Shown one piece after another: positions 29,901-34,329 of a stretch of 60,578 nt of DNA. Position numbers and translations under genes: made by a program. The stretch is taken from the NCBI GenBank assembly GCA_030432875.1, contig JAUILP010000015.1:1-60578 (forward strand), given 5' to 3'. How positions within the stretch are numbered: position 1 is the stretch's first letter; each line of letters starts with the position of its first letter. The notes under the pieces were generated by a model that saw nothing but the letters and a program-made list of their open reading frames with translations, had not been told where the DNA came from and did no database searches. This DNA is from Oligoflexia bacterium. GTDB taxonomy: Bacteria > Bdellovibrionota_B > Oligoflexia > Oligoflexales > JAGOVF01.

Positions 29901-32025
29901 AAAAATTTATATTGCGGCTGCGGATGGGGCACCAGTTGCCAAAGTGGTAACCTATACCTTTGCAGACCATGATGCTTATGTACAAAATATTCGTATGCCT
30001 AACGAATATACAGACCGAGAAAATGACCTAGCAACCGCGCTCACGGTCTATTTTAACGGTGCCGCCATCGTCGCCGATGGAACACCAAAGACTATTAGCG
30101 GGGCCCAGGTCACTATCGCGGCAGCCCCATGTACTGCAGGCACCTGTACCTTTACCGTGGATCCTGACAATACTTTTGAAGGCCCGATCAAGCTCACTTA
30201 TAAGGTCACAGCCAATAGCAAAGCCTCAAATACAGCGACCATTGATTATACGGTCCCCGCACCAGGGGCCGCTGGATTTAGTTTAGCTTGGGGAGCGGCT
30301 CCAACATTAAATGCTCAGTGCCTCATGACCGTGCCGGGGACGGTAACTCCCGGTAACTGTGGCGGAGCCTCCTGTGATGTCTTTTCAGCAACGGTACCTA
30401 GTACCATAAGTAACCTTGCCAATACCGGAACCATTAATGGCTTTAGTGTCACAGTCAATAAGTTTGCGACAATGGGCTCATTCTATTCGACTTGGACAGT
30501 GGGCGAAGGAGCGAACACGATTACCAAGGCGCGCTATTTAAGTCTCGGTGAAACAACACCAAGCGCAATTAAATCCTATAGCTTTGCCCCTTCAGACACA
30601 CCGACCACGAGCCAAAGCCAAGAAGGCTACCAAAGGCTATCCGACGGTTGTACCGGAACCTCATGTAATACCTCTCAGCGAATTGGTAGCATCAGTAGCG
30701 GCAATGGCTTTGCATGCTCCCTAAGCTCAGACAGCCGCGTATTATGCTGGGGAAGTAATAACCGCGGAAAACTAGGAATCTATGACAACTCTGATGCCAC
30801 CTTCTCACTTGCAGAAACCGCCATTAGTGATCCTTTTGATCCTAACTATGAACTGTTTGGGGCGGTTGCCGTCAGTGCGGGATCTGAACATGCCTGCGCC
30901 CTTTTGAGCAACTCACGGGTCATCTGCTGGGGTGATGATACCTACGGCCAAATTGGAAATCACACCGCTGATGATGCACAGTGTAGTGCTTCACGCTGTG
31001 ATTATCCTCGCTTCGTCCTCAAAGATGATTTTGGAACGCCTTTAACGGGGGTCGTAGCAATTTCGGCGGGAACTTCCCATACCTGTGCGGTAACCAGCGC
31101 CAAGAAGGTATATTGCTGGGGCCGCAATGATCAGGGTCAACTCGGTGATGGCACCACAGCTGACCGAAGTTATGCGAGTACAGTTAAGTGGGTCGACGAT
31201 AAAGATGGCAGTGATCTTGTGGTGAGCTCCATAGATATTACTGACGCCTTTAGTGTCAGTACCGGCCTAAACCATAGCTGTATGGTCAACACAAATGGCA
31301 ATGTCCTTTGTTGGGGTAACAATTCTCAGTACCAGTTAGGAGACAACAACTATTATAGCGCTGTTGAGACTGATAGGAGTAAAATAGCAAATACTACCGG
31401 AGCTACCGACCTTCGTGAATTCCCCGTATTTGTCCGGGATGTGAGCAATAATATCTTGGATAATGTTGTCATGGTAAGTGTGGGCGAGCAGTATAGCTGT
31501 GCTCTAAAAAATGATGGGGCCGTTTACTGCTGGGGTGAGAATGACGAAGGTCAAATTAACCAAAACACCGCAACGACAAGTGTGGCGAATCCTTACCAAA
31601 TCAAAGGCGTTGGCGGGACCGGGCTGCTTGGAAATATCGCCCAAATATCAGCCGGTAAAAACCATGTTTGTGCCCTTGAAAAGGACATGGGGGCTGTGTG
31701 TTGGGGTTCTGCAAATATCTCTAATAGCTTATTAGGAAACGGTGTTTCCATTGGCTCTCTTGATCCCGTCAATGTGACCAATGAAAGCGGAGCAGCTGAT
31801 ATCTCAGATCTCAGAGCAATCTCAGTTGGAGACTTCCATACCTGTGCCCTCTCAAAAGATGGTTATGTCAAATGCTGGGGCTCAAACCTATCTGGTGCTT
31901 ATGGGGTTGGAGATACGATATCCCAGGATTATCCGACAGCCGGTGTACTCGTCAATATCTCTGGCACTAAGTTACAGTCTGCTTACCGTACCTGTAGTAA
32001 ACTGTACCAGATATCCGTGCCCTAA
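11932..32025 (+). CDS. Giant repeat lipoprotein with RCC1 propeller (about 6,697 aa)
   Basis: One open frame of more than 20 kb. I place the start at 11932 because AGGAAG precedes this ATG and it opens a lipoprotein signal peptide ending LLTNAC (Cys18; the -3 residue is Thr, slightly off consensus), followed by Gly/Ser. Residues about 30-340 are FN3-like and related to the divergent lipoprotein. From about 440 to 6,130 come roughly 40 Ig-like repeats of about 135 residues. Each typically has a GYTHP-type motif, a pair of Cys as C-x(3-6)-C (CTNGICTGTF, CSAGSCPVTF and variants), an aromatic F-x-Y-x-V strand and an ending such as IDVRPKPRATG. Residues about 6,250-6,690 contain seven RCC1 repeats (SAG-x-x-H-x-C-A-L...CWG-x-N...G-x-LG), enough for a seven-bladed propeller. 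I infer a very long cell-surface fibre with a binding head, perhaps used in adhesion or predation. A strong terminator follows. No known named protein is recognised. Confidence 0.9.
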   Translation: MKNSFFKLVFLILLTNACSGGGSGQLPQGDGGAVNFLGAENIKANADGTWTLNWSSIVNVSNLKYRVYKKSSQYDFTNPVFTTETNYYVTEDLRLVGNTCYIVRVLFPDGFEDKNELEKCTGHEVFSFEGLSELVSLKDSTYSLKWSVPNFEGARFQVYEREFDKLDWRELAVTSKGNYVTRKISLDKVYCYRVRYKIQSFPEDQNEASLCTASSNKELFMGVENLSSPTKGELKVTWKKAEGENVSGYRIYFGQEFKELVTEIKGKDIAEYTIPDLLHAVIYKVGVRAFDKFGREDSNAKVLSFELKNHVPVIKSIALVPKNLNQYGRPGKISCVIDYSDEDEWQTLKPTFYIKNNKRENLGLVERAIYEENANTKTITYTVLEDDNRADSIICSATINDGFDNSIVYFSEPFVIPDTPVVGTGLSLTTLENKELEIIIGRGSNQGYVDDDYDEAVEITYATTKGTMSTTPGFSCTEGTCTGKFKPNKDFYTNFDLASPNYATITYQVRAGDSISEPKVINILVRPIPRALGYEMLAQQDKEQLGYISFTNDMNNDGTPDVDADDRPLAFNAYLHNLNHPATKLYVRHPLSQNYYNGKIQLPPGAPAGDNCDNTIETNWIERNSSGAPILDGSGNTIPVMGFECTISCDSNGHCPFVFLGNPSFFGASKFEYAVLVDDIQSNYATASLEVLPNLRALPFTGLTVEGQPYEIVFKERQGYLGTNEKVVITSVVVDAGNVFGTGTNLNFTAATCKDINNNDIPCWKSVFAPSAGVKGADVAKFRFSLTANSFDDAGQLIEVLTSNWAWATIHYYPLPVATGLDTQALQDNDRVFPTGVNDPFKLSTDPSGKLGYYHLYLSQSISKVLIADINLPYGYITQIGSGATTGEVPCAGGVCSFTFKPEPGVYDPQDNSEQIKFTYRVQLPVDQGLLDNPDNIKDGFLSDSANIMMTSNQANAIIKIRPIPVAQNYTLYVKENTAEIPSAKTIYIDPIFLAASPLDGATDYSHPYDFKAKFTQVAVPPIKGVLASFGCDIFGTCSAQYTPEVGFIGSLTPNLDYTVTVEDLDYTLRADHLISSLPKDIDIDVRPVPKGSGLTYVVRENTDFAPSSINLIIADTGTKIGYTHAYGDKAHTVNLVKTDANIDPGGVGVLGDLTCTNGSCQTSYASTAGNAANYGYYGTLNFTYTVTTNDAFLGDITSYPKTLALKVKPLPRTVDLGNSTAGGRLRVNEDTPRTFNLGLQGSGQPFSYTHQGGLKAKSIILQAYDPGQNGAIAEVSSTAPTGSCNATTGICQITFSPKIAYEGNAYVDYQVVVFDPDLGQDVVSNISRIWIDVYPRPRGTERHAYVLANGVQPIQLKLRTGLLLDESAYVIKDRLGYTHRRDDPAENVLAFTSPPANRGSVGLFACTVDSNHADYTICKADYTAKDFDAGITEDIFKYTVQVGGLVSSPADFHIEVRPTIVPTDFNLVIVENTPITIDFDLNGRYTHPLSAEGIVAKRIEIVNTPNKGTPVVLDIGTGAENPCDVSGLCQITFTPDTDYYTPDSDLTEAHFEYRMINYDPELNAEVASKTARVNINVRPRPKIWDKEMAQVQGVDATYDFSPAGVGYLYPVNNQNGKKYVEKIHVITGTIEHGAIFAPSAAIEPGGANCNGATGICSVTFRAAVAGEPYFHQTDKARYNYKVSVYDDYLKDFLYSDIKTLTIDFRPRPRGTGKTVAMWQRSTIPIEISKPNGSFDHPYYDGNPDQYKPISMQVLEAPVEGNIVAGAGAFNCILAQKKCVANFTPNDNYYYPGTGPLLKLKYRVGVTDAVIPTPAITSLNEYGWEQDINIEVKPIVINLGKSTRGVQTANHNIVIAKGDAYSYPATLTPPPLTVTIISETQVGGSVVNGTIICDNGTGTCTGTWQPDSNNTFGVTSFQYKITTNDPTLGAKDSEIKTYTVDLFPIPYGRDRLSTPKPTGKGYTGNHFVGQQDNDYVVNLLPGQYPADGLLCPDLEAGWSGSTPSYNNRYCAYAVEVLPVSGSYQNASFINAFPCDALGRCYSTFRPNAIGGSWPGFGISSFQYKVRIAPSVLNGIPLNASEQAALISSVKTIEVEYYPNAYTTSVSLEDSFPGTDYLYLIQAMPNQSFPVTRCNTPTVQADCHKGYVHGYDENATNIIPNNMSLISLNNGSCESITGNCQLTVSPNSLAFYTTGTNYATIDFQVTVAGKTSPNTSTVKLNIYPIPVANDVVGYGLEGDDIVIDLKPSPNAGFAYQHPFGNNAVKVFLTSQIDESKMHIVNMDTNAIVSRNDVTQLELESLIKCGVDGIPAGTCRIKLRPTVGTVGKQNFFYKVLVAGPTNMPTLQKEQLLSEQQMITASFYPKPRASGLELVMIEGDPLVPFDLKLNQGYTHQANQPATLLKYGAGGSFPGTSFVPGKIVVNDVQNLGVLGGTFVCDGSSTNCVVTCNGGTCASQFQGNTSTYSNTKSITNGCADVGANCPIIDYKIAIVAPAPANLTAWADDLGQLKFNVRPVPKISNIPVGTYIQAEGEAINIALKNGANLGYTYPFTGYGPDNLPYQIRATVTASSHFNGTPVFDDCPEVSTVRGVCGMNFTPDPSYSPISTDKYGTIEYTVKVYDPTIKVLPSTEVGDLVTKTSGLLKIEYRPKPRATGKTVFAVQDQSQVVNLSLGDGYTYTYNTERKASKITIVGGSATNIQSINTCTDLANDCEIGCDGSGVCPVTATPANGYFGNQAKFSYFVHVNDTAFSPIRILKSPSSALVTFDVRPLPLAQDITFVGIEGSATSFSLDHGAAKGYTHPYDATGTYLATGVSPSAIPSGHLSVPFGCTLGKCDAEYTTTSPGFYGHDSYTYTITVFDPVMGQDITSTPKTITMDIRPKPDATGLAPASYWTTLENSNGTIPIMWGTLAQYKGYYYPNDASPNWGYDVHPNAIDIVTPPNAGNASLSAFSCSTGAQTKGCSATVTVVNNVFGYANFSYRVSVIDSVLNQSIWSLPATYNMDVRPRIYASEINTLLTESEVGANANTVGVNPSFKAIEGTPLSFQIANGSNLGFSYPVSDPTRGAEYTALLNTNLVLKIINPDKGAVTPGYSCTNGICTGTFTPSANQTNRGSFDFYLELTDAKLPSGQQVITSATKKAYIDIYPKPTTNNLLYYTVEGEPRTIKIDRGASLGYEHARNHDIKTLDITYQTPGVVTTSAPSCAGSFCTTIFDPKTFKTANEGNLSEGNFTFGVEVEEPGVSRGPAYSKNISTVSVAVYPKPLVSAGASFTNIPVWENEPYVLQIKAGTGLGYTHLWSHQAKYVRVNSLSAGSSFAGSCTSGDTCFVCVTGTCTGTFTPVSSGGGYGNNKANFNYDVGNTYAPLAPARSTTVWSTNPTDVSFNVRAVPSMPTSISYNSNIESTAYEALDITGKTLTRGQDYFYADNTGQVGAIKFELASPSHLSCAGGCVVSTNCSSGTCTLPTLIPDLDWNRVDGLASVNYRVLIKDTAFTGAAQERWSDWSRLDFSILPRGRGTATTEIGTGIAGEAKNVVIGLGSGYTHDENAKASKIKIITSPAGSTSNVTITNAVSDEVSCDANGDCSLTVLPNATAFSAVAGKTDPASGVGYGWAKITYQVTTPVTPVGGGAAVQVLSTPGVAYVYFRPRPTPDNISITTAAVPSAIEATNYSLTIRLKGTGGCVSGCGYIHPLSWKADSIDISNLSSANAEIVNSPAPSCVVATGVCTVIFKGNVPDRFTFDYLVTVKDTFNNTLLAQSTPGTATIDVVPRPQAMTVAAQTVYEGRAVDIMMTQNSVGYKHIPVNAPSNGAVVLGGHNAKGLEIISAPAKGTYKGVLAGAPQNCSTLYSASPFCNCNTHPCALRFSPNASLWTNAQGDISDTLTYRVRDESYLETNGTTPLLQKGADGTISLTIRPRVLTNSRDYPSGASMGVEGANKTVSIVSGSGGTNAGGYIHTMNPAVSTSYTAKSISIESITGATVSCGTPPCSITCTTGTCTVPLTPLSGGSFVTSASFDYNITDNSSAVDGGPDYTSHKKGTSSVYFYPLPKATTKSIVIAKNSPAAILQITQGSGYTHLTTGASSWINETNPLQGATPNGTLGSFSCTSGNCTATYTPGANTFSTSSSDIITFQYSVTNNVVAAPDGGPVSSVKSPSNGTYSIEIFPKPVASAKTVTWVEGEGDLSKAVADRMKITIKKGVDYTHDRDSNPDKIIVSGVTGGDFSGGANPFSCGGDTCTATFIPSATSVDASTPAAHFDYKVEISGYSSFPSDAASYDIIIMPKPIGYNFTFDTLQHSPSTPTSTFKFATAENLISNPKTVKAYTHGWGLSIAQFELVSSPVKNGVGAGTLTMGAPSGTTVQAEYTPTPMNITGDVTFTYRIKVSNGPNVWAWTDIKTGTLAIESLLSVLGAYKEAEWQYDPLVGNTTITINDINIARNASVGYDHKQGLNADKIIFHQITPSGKGMLNGVTLGQYSDLTSGVWTGSFTTEPWMFGHYYIEYSVCAGAVCTSDTAAVSPRTNDQAKWLHIYVKPSDAPPKTCTKNITAFKNIVRKISIKQGSDPCQDGEYYSDTNTNKSDPNPANHKIDHIVQMNFMGATANLIASDSTDVTCSGTNPKRCYCNKYLNFYNIDGTVQSPNTMPITTTQGLLSSTGNARGWFESDCNFKVKYTTPNATGTNVLTYDVITHARTLQNGATYAPKSETTGTLNFIVINPLTPVAQNITRTAVEDEPTGFALTTYDVSEGTDGWLKASDIDPTNCPASFPIDRCPMAVDSIIISSYDNAKFSSALFDGPCTDGVCSIAINLQNDVTGTGVIYYQVVANGVQSAQKTLTVTITGKPDAPSSFGDKQYFSGNGLYRYQFYRNNYDYTEEGSFYTTLYGQGSPTGQWIPVVLSHYGAKPGNSDSVWNKGYFDVDGDKMAAVVWTNSSGTPQAATSSGAHNNYGTLTEWTCYPNTDNNIPGGVVAAALADGQCRAWFRPSAGGVGSDRWFYYRTQDTTGLWQGVDPDTGGQAFANWGRSSLRIDVRGDDSTILVTAKDAPDKTAYPAVSAGNWPASYTLVRGGENRLTFSRGVQYLKDQWQWYPGTEYASSIEIAAGGEAAGVTAPTGFADVDGVKGYDNDPGDSLAAGHFSCDATGNCMIDVKAKDTYPSFPAEASFWYRIHVNEDYTSAGHDFYGRLHKASEWKQVRIKIELGGCDFTPALASGANQLSSSGKILINEGITFDVGNNLTTNGNTYEHPGTGIQWRPLSRLEFKNLAYGTVTNATWNATDSIWQLPCVSGKCTETWNTQNNYMGAGSGFDVRVVDDYNCKSNWVNWKRQMRPQVATRQVCNYDSSAKPDCVRDDYAAQDQGITGGSTLLKIRKRKSAAQNAYGDFEYETRTSEGGTDTISASKVVLKNFTVSSGTLAQVLDGTTPFTLDSGVSCVGTVAAGNLVCTLTGAACDANGDCSATINFASGVQSLVTLSFKYDVYTQGNTIVSRGFWTRNLNYDTAQSGSYPSRFGFTTVADPSDLVGSTGTKYEMIVKPKPDIASISPALNDPANVPVTTFINEPVTIKLSHTANAGQGVIKAYNYPDLTIFNNRYSNISFGNPNHLQIVSNSYDPSTQIATVVVQPTDNFVGKGANSASFDYTVNVWGAEQTGTIRVNVDSYLTAGNITKSMTHDQSPLVIDVALGAEYTQNTPYTYKAATISAFDLIAGEGVSAVPGTCDGAGKCTISFTPATGPDFIGQTTIKYKLQAGPGGSEKWSNWATITIDVTASDSAPIVFDMDLNGKDTEPKLLVFSLSPSSNSTIGKDYGYFDTNSDKATLLEIVGASNQNGSVSPGTPITCTNGICLASFTPTPGYFTPSSPLPAEIAQFDFKVSTYNAVTTNTTQSAAAATVTVNFVPQIVATSYQTNGVKDVAVNLSIAKGSGYTYQPTDSSVTHLVITNPVHGSVVSSLVSCSAGSCPVTFNPTGGYAGDPGNINDFASFDYKVQIRDVDNTTVLKESNVVTAKIYIAAADGAPVAKVVTYTFADHDAYVQNIRMPNEYTDRENDLATALTVYFNGAAIVADGTPKTISGAQVTIAAAPCTAGTCTFTVDPDNTFEGPIKLTYKVTANSKASNTATIDYTVPAPGAAGFSLAWGAAPTLNAQCLMTVPGTVTPGNCGGASCDVFSATVPSTISNLANTGTINGFSVTVNKFATMGSFYSTWTVGEGANTITKARYLSLGETTPSAIKSYSFAPSDTPTTSQSQEGYQRLSDGCTGTSCNTSQRIGSISSGNGFACSLSSDSRVLCWGSNNRGKLGIYDNSDATFSLAETAISDPFDPNYELFGAVAVSAGSEHACALLSNSRVICWGDDTYGQIGNHTADDAQCSASRCDYPRFVLKDDFGTPLTGVVAISAGTSHTCAVTSAKKVYCWGRNDQGQLGDGTTADRSYASTVKWVDDKDGSDLVVSSIDITDAFSVSTGLNHSCMVNTNGNVLCWGNNSQYQLGDNNYYSAVETDRSKIANTTGATDLREFPVFVRDVSNNILDNVVMVSVGEQYSCALKNDGAVYCWGENDEGQINQNTATTSVANPYQIKGVGGTGLLGNIAQISAGKNHVCALEKDMGAVCWGSANISNSLLGNGVSIGSLDPVNVTNESGAADISDLRAISVGDFHTCALSKDGYVKCWGSNLSGAYGVGDTISQDYPTAGVLVNISGTKLQSAYRTCSKLYQISVP

Positions 32026-32050
32026 TCGGTAGTTAATCATCAAAAAACTA

Positions 32051-32090
32051 AGACCCTGGCGCTGTTAACGGCACCAGGGTCTCTTTTTTT
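32051..32090 (+). terminator. Strong terminator of the giant gene
   Basis: AGACCCTGG (32051-32059) and CCAGGGTCT (32074-32082) form a perfect 9-bp stem, with the inner GCTGTTAAC/GGC segment extending the pairing. A T tract follows at 32084-32090. It lies 25 bp after the stop codon. Confidence 0.95.
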
Positions 32091-32142
32091 AAACGCTTCA
32101 ACGGTCTCTAGTCTCTGGCATTCTGAGGCCCTGGAACGGGCA

Positions 32143-32264
32143 TATAATACGGCATCTCGCAGACATCTGAACAACCGATAACCGTAGAGGGTGTATGAAA
32201 CCTCAGGATTTTCTGCTCGCAGCGTTCTGATTTCGGGCGTCGGGCGTATAATATGCCCTTTTTT
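32143..32264 (+). ncRNA. Candidate small RNA between two terminators
   Basis: After the giant gene's terminator a consensus -10 box TATAAT occurs at 32143-32148. About 95 bp later there is a second plus-strand terminator: hairpin GGGCGTATAATATGCCC (32242-32258) plus six T. No coding frame lies between, and the neighbouring gene is on the other strand. A transcript of about 105-110 nt starting near 32155 would fit. No good -35 box was found, so this is tentative. Confidence 0.3.
32242..32264 (+). terminator. Second plus-strand terminator hairpin
   Basis: GGGCGTAT pairs with ATATGCCC (one G-T wobble) with a short loop and is followed directly by TTTTTT on the plus strand. It abuts the stop codon of the convergent minus-strand nuclease-fold gene, but the T run is on the wrong side to terminate that gene. 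Confidence 0.65.
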
Positions 32265-33438
32265 AAAATTTCACTTTTACTTTGAGTCCGTAGTGATCAG
32301 AAGCGGGAGTATCAACAAGCTTGGTCGGAAAATCAACTTTGCTTGCGGGATCTTTTACTGTGATAGAATAAAGCCTTTGACCAAATATTTCGCTATCTAT
32401 TGCCTTTAACTTTGCTAAGCCAGCATCACTCATAAAAATATGATCGATGATGTTGTCCATTTTATTGTTTGTGATCGGATTGGAGCGGCCACACCAGGTG
32501 CAGTCCCTACCACCACTAGCAAGGTATAAAGAGTTAAACCCGGCAGATTTAAATAAAGTGAAATTTTCAGGAAATTCTCCGTCGATATCGATAGCGATCG
32601 GCCCTGTATTCATGTCGCCCATAATAAAAGTTTTATCAACGTAACTTGGGTCCGCAATTGCAATATCAGTAAGCTGTTTAATTTGGGTGCTCTGCTCATA
32701 TTTCCAGTCTTTTAGGCTGCCAAAATAAGGCGCGGTGGAGTTGTTTTGTAAATGAGTGCACAGAACTTTTGTCTTAAGCGAACCTGGTAGGGTGATGCCA
32801 GCTTCAATCACATCTCTTTGTACCATAGTGCTTGCAAATTTATGCTGTTTGACATCATTGATGGGATATTTTGAAAGAAGCAGTAAACCATTTTGGCCTT
32901 CAAAAACCAGATTTGTTCCGCGGGCTAAACAGGTTCCGGCAGCACCCAACGCTGATTTGATAGGAAAATAATGAGATATACAGGAAAAGCAGTCATTACC
33001 CAGTCCCATGATGCCATCAGCACAGTACTGCATACCGCAGCTAAGGGTATCCCCCGAAGTTTCACCGCCCGTACATTTTTTTTGCACGCAGGCCAAAGCC
33101 GGGGCTAGCTTAAAAATAGAGCAGCGAGGTTTAAGCGAAACAGGGTTTGCGGCAAAAGCGGCATAAGGATATTCGCTTTTGAGACTTTCAATAATGTGGT
33201 CTCGGTCTTTTTCTCCCCACACTTCCTGGACACAGGCAACGTCAGCAGTATTATTTTTTAAGACATCGACCACCGGGCCAATTCGGTTGTCGGCATAAAG
33301 AACATGGCCATGGGCCAGGCCTGTGTTGAAGGTTACAAATGTTGCTTCTTGAGCAGCACCCTGGGAACTGCTAAGCGCTAATCCCAAACTCAAGAAGAAA
33401 GCACCCGTCAAAAATTTATACTCAACTCGTTTCATCAT
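32263..33438 (-). CDS. Secreted endonuclease/exonuclease/phosphatase-fold protein
   Basis: A 391-residue exported protein with a signal peptide (first 29 residues, ending SSSQGAAQ). The DNase I-like (EEP) fold is indicated by its motifs in order: FNTGLAHG near the mature N-terminus, CVQEVW (metal-binding Glu), CTHLQNN, MGDMNTGP (catalytic Asp-x-Asn), DHIFMS and the terminal SDHYGLKV (catalytic Asp-His). A Cys-rich insertion between about 105 and 170 has at least eight Cys, suggesting disulfides and an extracellular life. The family includes secreted DNases, sphingomyelinase C and inositol phosphatases, so the substrate is not assigned. GGAG lies 5 nt before the first ATG; a second ATG follows immediately. 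Confidence 0.85.
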   Translation of the reverse strand: MMKRVEYKFLTGAFFLSLGLALSSSQGAAQEATFVTFNTGLAHGHVLYADNRIGPVVDVLKNNTADVACVQEVWGEKDRDHIIESLKSEYPYAAFAANPVSLKPRCSIFKLAPALACVQKKCTGGETSGDTLSCGMQYCADGIMGLGNDCFSCISHYFPIKSALGAAGTCLARGTNLVFEGQNGLLLLSKYPINDVKQHKFASTMVQRDVIEAGITLPGSLKTKVLCTHLQNNSTAPYFGSLKDWKYEQSTQIKQLTDIAIADPSYVDKTFIMGDMNTGPIAIDIDGEFPENFTLFKSAGFNSLYLASGGRDCTWCGRSNPITNNKMDNIIDHIFMSDAGLAKLKAIDSEIFGQRLYSITVKDPASKVDFPTKLVDTPASDHYGLKVKVKF

Positions 33439-33909
33439 GTTTCTCCAAAGTTAATGCGTTTTACTTTCTCTGAAATATATTTTCGTCCATATTCATACTC
33501 AATGTATTTTAAAAAAGGGGTTATGACAAAACTAAAAACCAAAACTCGTGAGGCTGCAACCGGAAAGAGCTGTTATTATCAATCAATAGCCTAAAATGAT
33601 CTCATGATTTAGTTTTTAAGAAAATACCGTTTCAATACTGCACTACACCCTAAAGAGACATAAAAATTTATTTACTTGCGACAATATGGATATTTATTCA
33701 TGATTTTATTAAGTTAGTCGAGGGAGCGGGTGAAAATTTCACCCCCGCGCCGTATCCCTTAGCCCAGTGAGGGAAATCTCTTCTCGGTCAATACTCAGCC
33801 AATAGATGCTTGAGGATTTCAGTTTTAAGGAGAGACTACGCACTTGCACTCACAGCGTGTCCTGAGAAAAAGCGAAAGACCTATGGGGTAATATTCTATA
33901 GAGGTACCA
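33439..33909. other. Intergenic region with a GC-rich dyad
   Basis: This 470-bp gap separates the divergent nuclease-fold gene and the HEPN/MNT pair. It is AT-rich except for a GC-rich island near 33720-33780 that contains a perfect dyad GGGTGAAA/TTTCACCC (33728-33744). A forward frame at 33810-34019 starts with TTG and overlaps the HEPN gene, and I do not believe it. The promoter of the HEPN/MNT pair should lie at the right end. Confidence 0.5.
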
Positions 33910-34329
33910 ATGACACAAAAACAAAACGTAAGATGGGTACAACGCTTAGACAACTTCCAGTCTGCCCTCGATCAACTCTCTCTTGCCGTCAAGCTTGCAA
34001 AGGACCGCCCACTTACTGATCTTGAAAAACAGGGACTCATTCAAGTCTTTATATTCACTCATGAATTAGCGTGGAATGTTTTGAGAGACTTTTTTATCTA
34101 TCAAGGAAATACAGAAATAAGTGGATCTCGAGATGCTACGCGGGAAGCCTTTCAAAAAAACCTTATTGAGGACGGCGACTGTTGGATGGAAATGATTCAA
34201 AGCCGAAACCTAAGTTCACACACCTACAATAAAAAAATTGCCAATGAAATTGTGGTAAAAATTTTAGATGCTTACTATCCGCAGTTTTTGATATTTCAGG
34301 ACAGTCTGAAAAAACGAGTTCCTTCGTGA
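33910..34329 (+). CDS. HEPN-domain protein (HI0074-like) of a HEPN/MNT module
   Basis: A 139-residue all-alpha protein of the nucleotidyltransferase substrate-binding (HI0074) type. It has the R-x4-H signature of HEPN domains in SRNLSSHTYN (Arg99, His104), the residues used by HEPN RNase toxins. The N-terminal part (RLDNFQSALDQLSLAVKL) and THELAWNVLRDFF are typical of the family. It is followed by, and overlaps by 4 nt (GTGA), the minimal nucleotidyltransferase gene, the classic HEPN/MNT gene pair. In studied pairs the HEPN protein is an RNase toxin whose activity is silenced by AMPylation by the MNT partner; that mechanism is carried over from the family. GAGG precedes the ATG. Confidence 0.88.
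   Translation: MTQKQNVRWVQRLDNFQSALDQLSLAVKLAKDRPLTDLEKQGLIQVFIFTHELAWNVLRDFFIYQGNTEISGSRDATREAFQKNLIEDGDCWMEMIQSRNLSSHTYNKKIANEIVVKILDAYYPQFLIFQDSLKKRVPS

Noticed and set aside
13200-30200. Reading the giant gene as an RTX or VCBS adhesin
   Set aside because: It lacks GGxGxDxUx nonapeptides and a type I secretion tail, and has a lipoprotein signal instead.
33810-34019. A 69-codon plus-strand frame overlapping the HEPN gene
   Set aside because: TTG start and different frame from the clearly coding HEPN gene.
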